Assembly: GCA_048262655.1 (NCBI GenBank)
Contig: JBLXEY010000004.1
Location: 124,001 to 188,000, forward strand
Direction of reading: 5' to 3'
Source of the DNA: JABMNT01 sp048262655
GTDB taxonomy: Bacteria > Pseudomonadota > Alphaproteobacteria > Rhodospirillales > Casp-alpha2
Length of the DNA stretch: 64,000 nt
Of the stretch, positions 32,915 through 42,280 are shown in pieces (position 1 is the first letter of the stretch; each line of letters opens with the position of its first letter). The notes beneath the pieces are model-generated. The model did not search any database and was not told the DNA's origin. It saw only the letters and a program-made list of their open reading frames with translations. The translations under genes and the position numbers were made by a program.

Positions 32915-33568
32915 ATGTCGATGGCCAGCGAGCTTAATCTCGAAGACCCTGCAGTGATTGAATCAGGCCGTGTTTTTTTCGAGCAAAACTGCGACTTTGT
33001 TTTGGGCTGTGTCAAACTTGATCAGGTTCCCGATGGGGCGATGCCGGAAATCGCCTTTGCCGGACGTTCCAACGTTGGAAAATCAAGCCTGCTGAATGCG
33101 CTGGTTCGTCAAAACAAACTTGCACGAACCTCCAATACACCGGGGCGCACCCGTGAAATCAATTTCTTCAATCTGGGCGAAAAGCTGATGCTGGCTGATT
33201 TGCCGGGATATGGATACGCGCGGGTTTCAAAGTCCCAGGTCAAGGAATGGACAGGATTGGTCGATTCCTATCTCAAGGGACGGGTTAATTTGCGAAGAAC
33301 CTGTGTTCTGGTCGATGCCCGTCATGGTTTGAAAGAATCAGACCGCGGGGTGATGGGAATGTTGGATAAGGCGGCGCAGCCGTATCAAGTGGTGTTAACA
33401 AAGGTGGACAAGGTGAAAGCCGGATATCTGGACGATCTGGAAACCAAAATATCCAATGAACTGGCAACGCACCCGGCGGCACATCCGATCATTCCACGAA
33501 CCAGTTCCCGCAAAGGTCATGGTATTCCTGAACTGCGAGCCATGCTGGCCGCGTTATCTGAAGGATAA
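32915..33568 (+). CDS. engB: Ribosome biogenesis GTP-binding protein YihA/YsxC/EngB
   Basis: EngB is an essential small GTPase for assembly of the 50S subunit. The 217-residue protein has G1 AGRSNVGKSSLLNAL, the G2 region TSNTPGRTREINFF, G3 ADLPGYGYA, G4 LTKVDKV and G5 RTSSRKG. It begins 33 bp after yidC in the conserved cluster. All motifs are intact. Confidence 0.97.
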   Translation: MSMASELNLEDPAVIESGRVFFEQNCDFVLGCVKLDQVPDGAMPEIAFAGRSNVGKSSLLNALVRQNKLARTSNTPGRTREINFFNLGEKLMLADLPGYGYARVSKSQVKEWTGLVDSYLKGRVNLRRTCVLVDARHGLKESDRGVMGMLDKAAQPYQVVLTKVDKVKAGYLDDLETKISNELATHPAAHPIIPRTSSRKGHGIPELRAMLAALSEG

Positions 33569-33585
33569 ATAGGGCGGGCCCTATT
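33568..33585. terminator. Weak hairpin after engB
   Basis: AATAGGG, loop CGGG, CCCTATT overlaps the engB stop codon. A T-rich stretch appears only ~15 bp later (GTTTTTTG), so this is at best a weak or processed terminator before argB. Confidence 0.35.
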
Positions 33586-33688
33586 AAGGTGCCGGATGTT
33601 TTTTGTTGAGTGTGCATGGCCGCAAATGCAAGATAATGCGTGTAAACCGGGGCCGATGCCCTGCAATGTCTTAGATTAGGTTTTTAGT

Positions 33689-34600
33689 ATGACGGACGAT
33701 AACAACTCCTATCAACCCCAGTGGCTCGAACAAGCGAAGCTTTTGTCAGAGGCGCTTCCCTATATGAAGCGATATTCGGATAAAACCGTGGTCATCAAAT
33801 ACGGTGGGCACGCCATGGGCAACCCGGAAATGGCAAAGTTATTTGCTCGTGACGTGGTGTTGCTGCGTCAAGTCGGGCTCAACCCGATTGTTGTACACGG
33901 GGGCGGACCCCAGATTGGTGCCATGCTCGAGCGCCTCAACGTTAAATCTGAATTTATTGATGGCTTGCGTGTCACCGATGAAGAGACGGTGAAAATTGTC
34001 GAGATGGTGCTGGCCGGTTCGATCAATAAGGAAATCGTCTCGGCGATTAACGAAGCAGGTGGCCGTGCCGCAGGTTTGTGTGGCAAGGACAGCAATTTGA
34101 TACGGGCGAAAAAACTGATCCGCACCAAACGTGATGAAAGTTCAAATATCGAAAAAGTTCTGGATTTAGGCCTTGTCGGTGAGCCGGATCACGTTGACCC
34201 CCATATTCTGAATTGTTTTGAAAACTCGGATATCACACCGGTCATTGCCCCTATTGGCGTTGGCCCCAATGGCGAGACCCTAAACATTAATGCGGATACG
34301 GTCGCCGGAGCAATTGCGGCGGCGGTCAATGCAAAGCGTTTGATTATGCTGACGGATGTGAGCGGTGTTCAGGACAAAGCCGGAGAGCTGATTGTCGAAA
34401 TGGGCGCCGATGAAGCGCGCGCCGCCATTACGGACGGGACCATTTCCGGCGGCATGATCCCGAAGGTAGAAACCTGCCTTGAAGCGGTTGATCAGGGGGT
34501 TGAGGCTGCCGTTATCAGCGATGGCCGAATTCCCCATGCCATCCTTGTTGAATTCTTTACCCCCGGTGGTGCAGGGACCATGATCAAGGGCAAAGACTAG
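33689..34600 (+). CDS. argB: Acetylglutamate kinase
   Basis: ArgB phosphorylates N-acetylglutamate in arginine synthesis. The 303-residue amino-acid-kinase-fold protein has VVIKYGGHAMG (the phosphate-binding Lys), VVHGGGPQIGAMLE, INADTVAGAIAAA and a C-terminal nucleotide site with GGMIPKVETCLEAV. An N-terminal extension of ~25 residues, as in arginine-sensitive hexameric enzymes, suggests feedback control. It follows the engB cluster in the usual alphaproteobacterial order and overlaps the convergent dehydrogenase gene by 4 bp. Confidence 0.96.
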   Translation: MTDDNNSYQPQWLEQAKLLSEALPYMKRYSDKTVVIKYGGHAMGNPEMAKLFARDVVLLRQVGLNPIVVHGGGPQIGAMLERLNVKSEFIDGLRVTDEETVKIVEMVLAGSINKEIVSAINEAGGRAAGLCGKDSNLIRAKKLIRTKRDESSNIEKVLDLGLVGEPDHVDPHILNCFENSDITPVIAPIGVGPNGETLNINADTVAGAIAAAVNAKRLIMLTDVSGVQDKAGELIVEMGADEARAAITDGTISGGMIPKVETCLEAVDQGVEAAVISDGRIPHAILVEFFTPGGAGTMIKGKD

Positions 34601-35499
34601 GGTTTTGAATAGCCTTCCGGGTGGTCATAGAACTCCATCACGGAAGAGCAGTCATCGTCCATATAGCCACGTCCTGCATGAATTTGCAGAACATCCTGGG
34701 TCAGCTTGGCAAAAGGCAGATCAATGCTGTGGTGTTCTGCCAGCGATAGAATAGAGTTCATATCCTTGATCATGATTTGGCAGCGACCCCGTGGTTGGTA
34801 ATCGCGCTGGATCATAAACGGCCCATCCTTTTGCAGGACTTGAGAATCACCGAGCGCCCCTTTCAGGACGTCTGGTAACCGTTGGGTATCAAAGCCCACT
34901 TTCGTTGCCAATGCGATCATTTCCGCGACGGCCAACCGATTGCAACCGACAAGAATTTGGTTGCACAATTTGCCAAACTGGCCAAACCCAAGTTCACCCA
35001 AATATTCGATACGCGCACAAATGGGGCCTGCGACGGCTTTAACCGCGTCTACATGTGCCTGTTCACCGCCGGCAAAAATCACAAGGTCGCCACGCGTCGC
35101 ACCAGAGACACCGCCACTGACTGGCGCATCAACCCAATGCATGCCACAGACCTCAAATAACCGTGTCGCAAATTGTGTTGTCAGCTCGGGATTAAGGGTT
35201 GAGAGGTCGACCAACAGGGAGCCGGGTTTGCCGTTCTTGGCGACACCATCGGGGCCGAATAGAACATGCTCAACAGAGTCTGCATTTAACAGACAGATGA
35301 AAATGATATCCGCTTCTCGCGCTAAGTCTGCGGGTGAGGCTGCTACCCGGGCGCCGTGACGAGCCGCTTTGGCCGTTTTGGCTTCGGTTCTGTTCCATAC
35401 GGTTAACGGGCTTCCGGCAGCCAATAAATTCAAGACCATTGGCTCTCCCATGAGGCCAAGCCCGATGAACCCAAGAGAAGGGGGCGTGTTTGATGTCAC
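34597..35499 (-). CDS. NAD(P)-dependent beta-hydroxyacid dehydrogenase family oxidoreductase
   Basis: A 300-residue member of the 3-hydroxyisobutyrate/tartronate-semialdehyde reductase family. GFIGLGLMGEPMVLNLLA and TVWNRT form the Rossmann site, with Arg after the second strand hinting at NADPH. DAPVSGGVSGATRGDL is the substrate loop, and KLCNQILVGCN contains the catalytic lysine. The substrate is not determinable. It is divergent from doeA, with 114 bp between them, and could share its control. It overlaps the end of argB. Confidence 0.88.
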   Translation of the reverse strand: MTSNTPPSLGFIGLGLMGEPMVLNLLAAGSPLTVWNRTEAKTAKAARHGARVAASPADLAREADIIFICLLNADSVEHVLFGPDGVAKNGKPGSLLVDLSTLNPELTTQFATRLFEVCGMHWVDAPVSGGVSGATRGDLVIFAGGEQAHVDAVKAVAGPICARIEYLGELGFGQFGKLCNQILVGCNRLAVAEMIALATKVGFDTQRLPDVLKGALGDSQVLQKDGPFMIQRDYQPRGRCQIMIKDMNSILSLAEHHSIDLPFAKLTQDVLQIHAGRGYMDDDCSSVMEFYDHPEGYSKP

Positions 35500-35613
35500 A
35501 AGAAAGCTCCGCGTGAAAATAGGGTGAGAAAAAATCGTTAAATAGGGGTGGTTTTTGAGATGCTTTTTTCAAAACTTAAGGAGTAAAGTCGATAATAATA
35601 TAAAAATCAGGGG

Positions 35614-36807
35614 ATGAAAATGAAGCAAGCCGAATCAAATCTGAATTTTTCGCGTGAAGAGTACGCTGATCGACTTTTGAAAACCAGAGAGGCGATGTCG
35701 GCTGCCGGTATTGAGCTTTTAATCGTTACAGATCCAACAAATATGGCCTGGCTGACCGGTTATGATGGCTGGTCGTTCTACACCCATCAGTGCGTTCTGA
35801 TTACCGAAACCCAGGACCCGATCTGGTATGGGCGCGGCATTGATGCGGCTGGGGCGGTGCGCACTACGTACCTGGCGGAGGACCGCATTCTTTCCTATCC
35901 CGATCACTATGTTCAATCGATGGAACGTCACCCGATGGATTATCTGTCAGAAGTTTTGATTGATCGCGGTTTGGCGACGCTCCACGTAGGTGTCGAAATG
36001 GACAATTACTATTTTTCTGCTGCCTGCTATCGCTCGCTTGTGAAACATTTACCCGATGCCAAATTCAAGGACGCGACCGGATTGGTAAACTGGCAGCGGG
36101 CCGTGAAATCACCACAGGAAATTGAATATATGAACCGGGCCGCACGCATTGTCGAAGCCATGCACTCGCGGATTTTTGAGATTATTAAACCGGGCATGCG
36201 CAAAAACATCTTGGCTGCAGAGATTTTTCACACGGGCATTGTCGGGGCTGATGGACATGGTGGAGATTATCCCGCCATTGTTCCCATGCTGCCAAGCGGC
36301 ATGGATGCGACGGCAGCTCATCTAACGTGGGATGACCAACCGTTGAGGTCGGGTGAGGGCACTTTTTTTGAGATTGCCGGCTGTCATCGGCGCTACCATT
36401 GCCCGCAATCACGCACGGTCTATTTAGGCAAAGTCCCACAGAAATATCTGGATGCGGAAAAAGCCGTTCTGGAAGGCATCGATGCGGGCCTGGAACAGGC
36501 TAAGCCGGGCAATCTTGCCGAAGATATTGCGACGAGCTTTTTCGCAACACTCCGCAAACATGGATTTGAGAAGGATAATCGAACGGGTTATTCGATTGGT
36601 ATGTCTTATCCGCCCGATTGGGGAGAGCGTACCATCAGCCTTCGCAAGGGAGATAAGACCGTCCTTGAGCCCAATATGTGTATTCATTTTATGCCGGCTT
36701 TATGGCTTGATGACGGAGGTCTGGAAATTACAGAACCGATCCGAATTACGGAATCGGGTGTTGAATGTATGACCACGACCCCACGTCAATTAATGGTCAA
36801 GGAATAG
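35614..36807 (+). CDS. doeA: Ectoine hydrolase (M24/creatinase fold)
   Basis: DoeA (EutD) opens the ectoine ring to N-acetyl-2,4-diaminobutyrate, starting use of this osmolyte as food. The 397-residue pita-bread protein carries AWLTGYDGWSFYTHQ and YLAEDRILSYPDHYVQS in the N-domain. In the catalytic domain, metallopeptidases have two aspartate ligands; here the region reads FEIAGCHRRYHCPQSRTVY, so the metal site is replaced, as in creatinase and known ectoine hydrolases. A second ATG, six bases on, fits AGGGG better. doeB follows 12 bp later, which makes this assignment strong. Confidence 0.85.
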   Translation: MKMKQAESNLNFSREEYADRLLKTREAMSAAGIELLIVTDPTNMAWLTGYDGWSFYTHQCVLITETQDPIWYGRGIDAAGAVRTTYLAEDRILSYPDHYVQSMERHPMDYLSEVLIDRGLATLHVGVEMDNYYFSAACYRSLVKHLPDAKFKDATGLVNWQRAVKSPQEIEYMNRAARIVEAMHSRIFEIIKPGMRKNILAAEIFHTGIVGADGHGGDYPAIVPMLPSGMDATAAHLTWDDQPLRSGEGTFFEIAGCHRRYHCPQSRTVYLGKVPQKYLDAEKAVLEGIDAGLEQAKPGNLAEDIATSFFATLRKHGFEKDNRTGYSIGMSYPPDWGERTISLRKGDKTVLEPNMCIHFMPALWLDDGGLEITEPIRITESGVECMTTTPRQLMVKE

Positions 36808-36819
36808 GAACGGGCGACG

Positions 36820-37812
36820 ATGCAAGATACACCTGTCACATGTGATATCGACTTTGATTTGCCGGGAATCCAGCACGGTCATCTGGCCATTCCGCATTCA
36901 CATGATGGTTCTGCGTGGGGATCGTTGTTGATCCCCATTACCGTCGTCAAAAATGGTGATGGCCCGACTGCACTGTTAAGTGGTGCCAACCATGGTGATG
37001 AATATGAAGGACCGGTGGCCCTCATGGACTTGGCAAATTCTGTCTCATTAGATCAGGTCTCGGGTACGATCATTGCCGTGCCAATGATGAACTATCCGGC
37101 GTTTCGATCCGCCAAAAGGACGTCGCCCATTGATGGCGGAAATATGAACCGGGTTTTTCCGGGTCGCCCTGATGGCGGCATGACGGAAAAAATCGCAGAC
37201 TATTTTCAGCGGGTTCTTTTGCCGCGCGCCGATTTTGTGCTCGATATTCACTCGGGTGGCAAAACGCTCGAGTTTATCCCGTTTGCCTGTGCGCATCGCT
37301 TGCCAGACGCAGCCCAACAGGAAAAATGCGTCGCCGCGATGAAAGCTTTTAACGCGCCGTTTTCGCTGATGTTGCTCGAGATTGATGCCGTCGGCATGTA
37401 TGACACGGCCGCTGAAGCACAAGGAAAAGTCTTTGTTTCAACCGAACTTGGCGGTGGTGGGAGCGTAAGCGCACAAACAGCCGGGATCGCTAAAAAGGGT
37501 GTTCGCAATTTTTTGAAACACGCGGGCGTATTGGCAGGTGCGCCGGAAATCGCGGCGTCGGTTCATCTCGATATGCCGGACGATCGCTGCTACGTGACAT
37601 CAAAACATTCAGGCCTTTTCGAGCCCTGTTTTAATCTGGGAGACGAGGTTTGCGAAGGAGAGGTTGTCGCGCGTATCTATGATATTGAGCGCACAGGATC
37701 TCCGGCTATTGAATACCGTGCCAACCGGGCGGGACTTTTCGCGGGGCGGCATTTCCCGGGTCTGATTAATGTGGGCGATTTTATTTGTGTCATTGCGGTC
37801 GTTCAGGATTGA
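36820..37812 (+). CDS. doeB: N-acetyl-L-2,4-diaminobutyrate deacetylase
   Basis: DoeB (EutE) removes the acetyl group from the DoeA product to give 2,4-diaminobutyrate. The 330-residue zinc hydrolase of the succinylglutamate desuccinylase/aspartoacylase family has ligands His58 and Glu61 in GANHGDEYEG and His144 in LDIHSGG. GGNMNRVFPGRPDG lies between these motifs, and TELGGGGSVS is farther on. It is in one operon with doeA. The later steps (DoeD aminotransferase, DoeC dehydrogenase) are not encoded in this window. Its end overlaps the convergent solute-binding-protein gene by 10 bp. Confidence 0.87.
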   Translation: MQDTPVTCDIDFDLPGIQHGHLAIPHSHDGSAWGSLLIPITVVKNGDGPTALLSGANHGDEYEGPVALMDLANSVSLDQVSGTIIAVPMMNYPAFRSAKRTSPIDGGNMNRVFPGRPDGGMTEKIADYFQRVLLPRADFVLDIHSGGKTLEFIPFACAHRLPDAAQQEKCVAAMKAFNAPFSLMLLEIDAVGMYDTAAEAQGKVFVSTELGGGGSVSAQTAGIAKKGVRNFLKHAGVLAGAPEIAASVHLDMPDDRCYVTSKHSGLFEPCFNLGDEVCEGEVVARIYDIERTGSPAIEYRANRAGLFAGRHFPGLINVGDFICVIAVVQD

Positions 37813-38567
37813 GGAGCGTTTTCAAGTTTGGCGATAAAAGCATCCAAAGACCCGTCAGCCTTCATTTCTGCGATCAGGGCATTAAATTTTGGCAGAAAGG
37901 AGCCATAAAAGGGAGATTTTTTTGAAATGAGCAGGACCAACGGTAAGCTCGTGTAAGCTTTCGGCAGGGGGACAAGTGACTCCTGGAAATTAAGTTGGCG
38001 AATGTTATCAAGGGCGACAGCCGCGGACTGGATGTAAATATCAACCCTTCCGCGTTCCAGCAGGCGCAGACAGTTTTTGACGTCAACGGCACTCTGGTAA
38101 GGAATGGAGTGCGTTTTATAAAACTTTTCTGCCCAGTCATTTCCCAAAAGAACACAACCCCGGTAGTTCTTCAGATTTTCGATGCCAGGATTTGCCAACA
38201 GTTCCGTGTGGGCTTTTGAGCCCTTGCGGACAAAGGCTTTTGATTCCAGTTGGTATACGACAGATGCTGAGCGTTCCGTATATTCAAGGCGTGCCTTGGA
38301 TGGGTACGTGATCAATGCGTCGAGGACGCCGGCTTTGACCTGAGCTTGCCCCCGCTTCCAGGGAAGCCCCACATGATCAATCGGGACACCTAATTGTCGG
38401 GTGATCAATTCATCGAGCAAGGCCGGCAGAATTCCGGTGGTTACCCCATCTTTGGTAATGGAATAAGGCGCCCAGTCGGGGCTGTAGGCAATTTTCAACG
38501 ATTGTGACTGCGCAGCGGCCACAGACGTTAGAAAAAAGAAACCAGCCAGAATAAATAATGCTCGCAT
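37803..38567 (-). CDS. Periplasmic solute-binding protein, PAAT/SBP family 3
   Basis: A 254-residue periplasmic binding protein with a signal peptide (RALFILAGFFFLTSVAAAQS). SLKIAYSPDWAPYSI opens lobe 1, and the two-lobe family-3 fold follows. There are two cysteines, GCVLLGNDW and KNCLRLLERG, probably a disulfide. No ABC permease or ATPase genes adjoin it, so it is an orphan here. Such proteins may deliver to distant transporters or act as sensory binding proteins. The frame is open upstream to 38660, but the Met at 38567 begins the signal peptide. It is convergent with doeB. Confidence 0.85.
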   Translation of the reverse strand: MRALFILAGFFFLTSVAAAQSQSLKIAYSPDWAPYSITKDGVTTGILPALLDELITRQLGVPIDHVGLPWKRGQAQVKAGVLDALITYPSKARLEYTERSASVVYQLESKAFVRKGSKAHTELLANPGIENLKNYRGCVLLGNDWAEKFYKTHSIPYQSAVDVKNCLRLLERGRVDIYIQSAAVALDNIRQLNFQESLVPLPKAYTSLPLVLLISKKSPFYGSFLPKFNALIAEMKADGSLDAFIAKLENAPQS

Positions 38568-38814
38568 GCGTGGACCCCAGATACCAAGACGAACAACATC
38601 ATATGCGAAGCGTGTCGAAATGCAATGAATGCGAATGATTTTCACCTGTAATAACGTCAAGGACGCGCATTTTTTCTGGGTTAAAATGAGAATTCGGTTA
38701 TACAGCTATGGCACAATTGCGAGGTGCCGCATGATTTTGCCCGGCTGAAACCATGTTTTCTGTCAGCAAAGAACAGGCTAAATCGTTTTGAAGACCAGAA
38801 AGAGAGAATAAGTT

Positions 38815-39501
38815 ATGGCATATGTAATTTCCCCAGCAGAGATTCCTTCACTTCCCGTTCGAGGCTCTGATGATCGGTTTCCCATTCATAGAATTTATTG
38901 TGTCGGCCGCAATTACGCCGCGCACGCGCGGGAAATGGGCCATGACCCGGATAGAGAGCCGCCTTTCTTCTTTCAGAAAAACCCGGACACGATTGTTCCA
39001 GATGGTGGTAACTTCCCCTATCCAGATAAATCCAATGACGTGCATTTTGAGGTCGAACTGGTGGTTGCCCTGTCAAAAGGGGGTAAAAACATACCGGAAA
39101 ATGAAGCGATGGCCTGTGTCTATGGATATGCCGTTGGCCTGGATATGACGCGTCGCGATCTGCAGGGGGGCGCAAAAAAGATGGGGCGTCCCTGGGAAAT
39201 TGGAAAAGCCTTTGATAATAGCGCTCCCTGCGGCGAGCTTGTGCCTGTGGCGGAGTGTGGTCATCCTGTCGATAAACGTATTTGGCTCGATGTGAATGGC
39301 GAAACGCGCCAGGATGGCAATATCAATCAGTTGATATGGGATATACCAGAAACCATCTCATATCTCTCAGGCCTGTTTACTTTGGCGCCAGGTGACTTGA
39401 TCTATTCGGGAACCCCTTCAGGCGTTGGCGCGATTGTCAAAGGGGATATTATGAAAGCGACCGTTGAAGGCATTGGTGAACTGACGATTAACGTCACATG
39501 A
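38815..39501 (+). CDS. Fumarylacetoacetate hydrolase-family protein
   Basis: A 228-residue, single-domain FAH-fold enzyme. The metal site is formed by HFEVELVVALS (two glutamates) and GYAVGLDMTRRDLQ (aspartate). The start YCVGRNYAAHAREMG, FFFQKNPDT and the terminal SGTPSGVGAIVKGD complete the family pattern. Closest by appearance are fumarylpyruvate or acylpyruvate hydrolases of aromatic or gentisate pathways, but no other pathway genes lie nearby. The 247-bp gap upstream holds no other gene. Confidence 0.88.
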   Translation: MAYVISPAEIPSLPVRGSDDRFPIHRIYCVGRNYAAHAREMGHDPDREPPFFFQKNPDTIVPDGGNFPYPDKSNDVHFEVELVVALSKGGKNIPENEAMACVYGYAVGLDMTRRDLQGGAKKMGRPWEIGKAFDNSAPCGELVPVAECGHPVDKRIWLDVNGETRQDGNINQLIWDIPETISYLSGLFTLAPGDLIYSGTPSGVGAIVKGDIMKATVEGIGELTINVT

Positions 39502-39551
39502 TGCCTGACTAAAGGTTCGCAACATTTCGCACGTTGGCGGTTCTGTTTTGT

Positions 39552-39926
39552 TTATGGATCCGGCCTCTGCGAATGTTCATCTAAAAAAGCATCAATGGCT
39601 TCAAGGGCTGAAGTGGCTCTGGGGCCAGCGATCTCGGCACGCAGGTAAATAATCGTCAGCGTCATGGCACTCAGGCCGGTTTGATCTGCCCGTTTTCGCG
39701 CCTCCTTATGCAGGCGCTTATAGTCGAAATGGGCGCGTTTCAGATCAATCGCACTGGTCCCATATTGCTGATGCGCACGCGCGATATGTTGGCTTGCCAT
39801 AGTCGCGATCTCCGAGACGATTTTCGGCTGAAACAGTTCAATCGCGTGTGTAATAATGACCGGCGCATCTCGGTTAAGTTGCCGGCATTCACTTGCTCTG
39901 CGAAAGTCTGTCCACCAACTTAACAT
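39552..39926 (-). CDS. Hypothetical alpha-helical protein
   Basis: A 124-residue soluble protein that I do not recognise. It looks mostly helical, with several His/Arg-rich stretches (HIARAHQQYG, HFDYKRLHKEARKR). The start is ATG at 39926 with GAGAG upstream; a frame extension to a TTG at 39986 is possible. It lies about 94 bp downstream of the GST gene on the same strand, so the two may be co-transcribed. It has a normal coding pattern, but no function can be offered. Confidence 0.65.
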   Translation of the reverse strand: MLSWWTDFRRASECRQLNRDAPVIITHAIELFQPKIVSEIATMASQHIARAHQQYGTSAIDLKRAHFDYKRLHKEARKRADQTGLSAMTLTIIYLRAEIAGPRATSALEAIDAFLDEHSQRPDP

Positions 39927-40019
39927 ATCTATGTTTTCTCTCTCTGCTGTGCGTCCGGCCCGCGCTTGCTTTTTTGTAAATGGCAATGGCGTTTGCCGCT
40001 TACACCAGTTGCCGGAACC

Positions 40020-40670
40020 TTAACCGTTATTTTCGATGACCCATGTCTCAAGTTCGGCTGCTGCGCGCCATTCCCGCATTTCGGTGCAGTTCCAGACGGC
40101 GTCGCAATAATCCCGGGCAAATTCGGGCAATTCAACTTCATAAGTCTTCAAGCGCGACACAACCGGTGCGAACATGGCATCAGCAATTGTAAAGCTGCCA
40201 AACAAAAAAGGACCCTCTGAAACAAACTGCTCCCGGCAGTCTTGCCAGATTTCCAGCACGCGACGGATGTCTTCGGCGACACCGTTCCCGCGCCCCATCC
40301 CCGGATACTGATTTTTAATGTCCATCGGCATATGCGAGCGAAAATTCACGAAACCAGCGTGCATTTCGTTAGATACAGACCGGCACTTTGCGCGCGCCAC
40401 CTTGTCATCTGGCCAAAGCCCGGCATCAGGAAATGTTTCGGCAAGATATTCGCAGATGGCCATCGTTTCCCATATGGTTTGTCCGTCATGTTTGAGGATC
40501 GGGACAAGCCCGGCTTTAGAGTGGCTTAAAATCTGTTCACGAGACGTCGGCGTGCGCAGCGGTATGATGACTTCATCAAATTCAATCCCGCATCTCTTCA
40601 ACGCCAACCATCCCCGCAAAGACCAGGACGAATAGTTCTTGTTCCCCAAGACGATTGTGTAGTCGGACAT
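40020..40670 (-). CDS. Glutathione S-transferase family protein
   Basis: A 216-residue protein with an N-terminal thioredoxin-like domain, IVLGNKNYSSWSLRGWLALK, where the SWS serines are the likely glutathione-activating residues. It also has VPILKHDGQTIWETMAICEYLAETFP, which binds the gamma-glutamyl moiety. The helical C-domain includes FGSFTIADAMFAPVVSRL. The frame runs open upstream to 40790, but the Met at 40670 begins the domain. It is divergent from the M17 aminopeptidase gene, with about 119 bp between the starts. Confidence 0.9.
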   Translation of the reverse strand: MSDYTIVLGNKNYSSWSLRGWLALKRCGIEFDEVIIPLRTPTSREQILSHSKAGLVPILKHDGQTIWETMAICEYLAETFPDAGLWPDDKVARAKCRSVSNEMHAGFVNFRSHMPMDIKNQYPGMGRGNGVAEDIRRVLEIWQDCREQFVSEGPFLFGSFTIADAMFAPVVSRLKTYEVELPEFARDYCDAVWNCTEMREWRAAAELETWVIENNG

Positions 40671-40789
40671 CGCAAGCCTCTTGCCAGTAAAAAATACAGT
40701 CGAGATGAAGATAGCTGCGGAAAGATGGTTTTCAAGCGCTCGTTTTCGCGTCATCCTAGGGGTTAGTAAACAACTGAACTGGAACCCCA

Positions 40790-42169
40790 ATGCCCATCAC
40801 TCTTGTTAGCGAATCCGAAGCAGCACCCATACCTGTAATTACGGTGCGACGCGGCAACTTTGATAACTGGTTATCCGGTCTTTCGCCGGCTCATGCGGCT
40901 TGGGTTTCCGCAAGCGGCGCCTCGGCCGGTTCGGGCCAGGCCATGGCCCTGCCGCAGTCAGACGGCAGCATTGCATGCTACGTATTTTTGACGGAGGAAG
41001 ACCCTGGTTTATGGGATTGGGCTTGTCTTCCCGGGCACTTGCCGTCCGGTGTCTATCAGCTTGATGAACAAGGGCTTCGTGATGAAGACCATGGCAACGC
41101 TGCGTTGGGGTGGGGACTTGCAACCTATCTCTATGGGCATTACCGAAAATCAGAATTGGAGCCGCCTTGCCTTATTTATCCGTCGGGCTGCGATCGTACG
41201 AGTATCAATGCGGCAATCCAGAATACCTATCTGGTGCGCAATTTGATCACGACGCCGGCGAACGATTTAGGCCCTGAAGAACTTGCGATGGCTGCGACAG
41301 AGGTTGCCCATGAACACGGTGCTGATATTTCAGTGATCGTCGGGGAAGATCTTCTTAAACATAATTATCCGGCAATCCACGCGGTTGGGCGGGCCCATGA
41401 TCGGGCACCCCGGTTGATCGATATTAGATGGGGTGATCAGGATGCACGCAAATTGACGCTTGTTGGTAAGGGCGTTTGCTTCGATACGGGCGGCCTCGAT
41501 CTGAAGCCGGCATCGGGCATGGAACTGATGAAAAAGGATATGGGTGGGGCGGCTCATGTGCTGGGACTTGCCGGTATGATTATGGCTGCCAAATTGCCGG
41601 TGCGGTTGCGCGTTCTCATTCCTGCGGTCGAAAATAGTGTTTCGGCAAATGCCATGCGTCCGGGAGATGTCTTGGATACCCGCAAGGGTCTGACGATTGA
41701 AGTCGGGAATACTGACGCGGAGGGGCGGGTTATTTTAGCAGATGCCTTGTTTGAAGCGACGACTGAAAAGCCCGAGGTGATTGTCGATTTCGCAACCCTG
41801 ACCGGTGCAGCTCGGATCGCACTGGGAACAGATTTACCGGCGTTGTTTGTCAATGATGATACGCTGGCAAATCAGTTGCTCGGTGCGTCAGAACGCGCGG
41901 AAGATCCGTTGTGGCGTATGCCTCTATGGCCCGGATATCGCAAGCACGTTCGCGGCAAGATCGCGCATTTAACAAATTCCCCCGCGGGTCGTTACGGGGG
42001 CGCAATAACAGCGGCCCTGTTTTTGGAGCATTTTGTAGAAGATGAAATTGCGTGGGCACATATTGACGTGATGGCCTGGAATCTGTCAGCAAGTCCGGGG
42101 CGCCCCGAAGGCGGCGAAGCCATGGGGATGCGTGCCGTCTTTGAGGGGCTCAAAGCTCGTTTCACCTAA
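40790..42169 (+). CDS. M17 leucyl aminopeptidase family protein
   Basis: A 459-residue cytosolic dizinc aminopeptidase. The catalytic domain shows VGKGVCFDTGGLDLKPASGM and MKKDMGGAAHVLG (Lys and Asp ligands), then GNTDAEGRVILADALFEA with the family signature NTDAEGR. The N-terminal domain (~150 residues) is divergent from PepA, as in the PepB/shorter M17 group. The ATG at 40790 follows a weak site. No partner is evident; the role is general peptide turnover. Confidence 0.9.
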   Translation: MPITLVSESEAAPIPVITVRRGNFDNWLSGLSPAHAAWVSASGASAGSGQAMALPQSDGSIACYVFLTEEDPGLWDWACLPGHLPSGVYQLDEQGLRDEDHGNAALGWGLATYLYGHYRKSELEPPCLIYPSGCDRTSINAAIQNTYLVRNLITTPANDLGPEELAMAATEVAHEHGADISVIVGEDLLKHNYPAIHAVGRAHDRAPRLIDIRWGDQDARKLTLVGKGVCFDTGGLDLKPASGMELMKKDMGGAAHVLGLAGMIMAAKLPVRLRVLIPAVENSVSANAMRPGDVLDTRKGLTIEVGNTDAEGRVILADALFEATTEKPEVIVDFATLTGAARIALGTDLPALFVNDDTLANQLLGASERAEDPLWRMPLWPGYRKHVRGKIAHLTNSPAGRYGGAITAALFLEHFVEDEIAWAHIDVMAWNLSASPGRPEGGEAMGMRAVFEGLKARFT

Positions 42170-42280
42170 GGATCGTAGGCGCGGATTGAACTCAACACAA
42201 AATCTTGTTGCAAAATTGAAACCTTTAGCTTAAAAGTTCCGATATCGAAATGAAATTGTTCAGGTGATGGTGTAGGCTTG

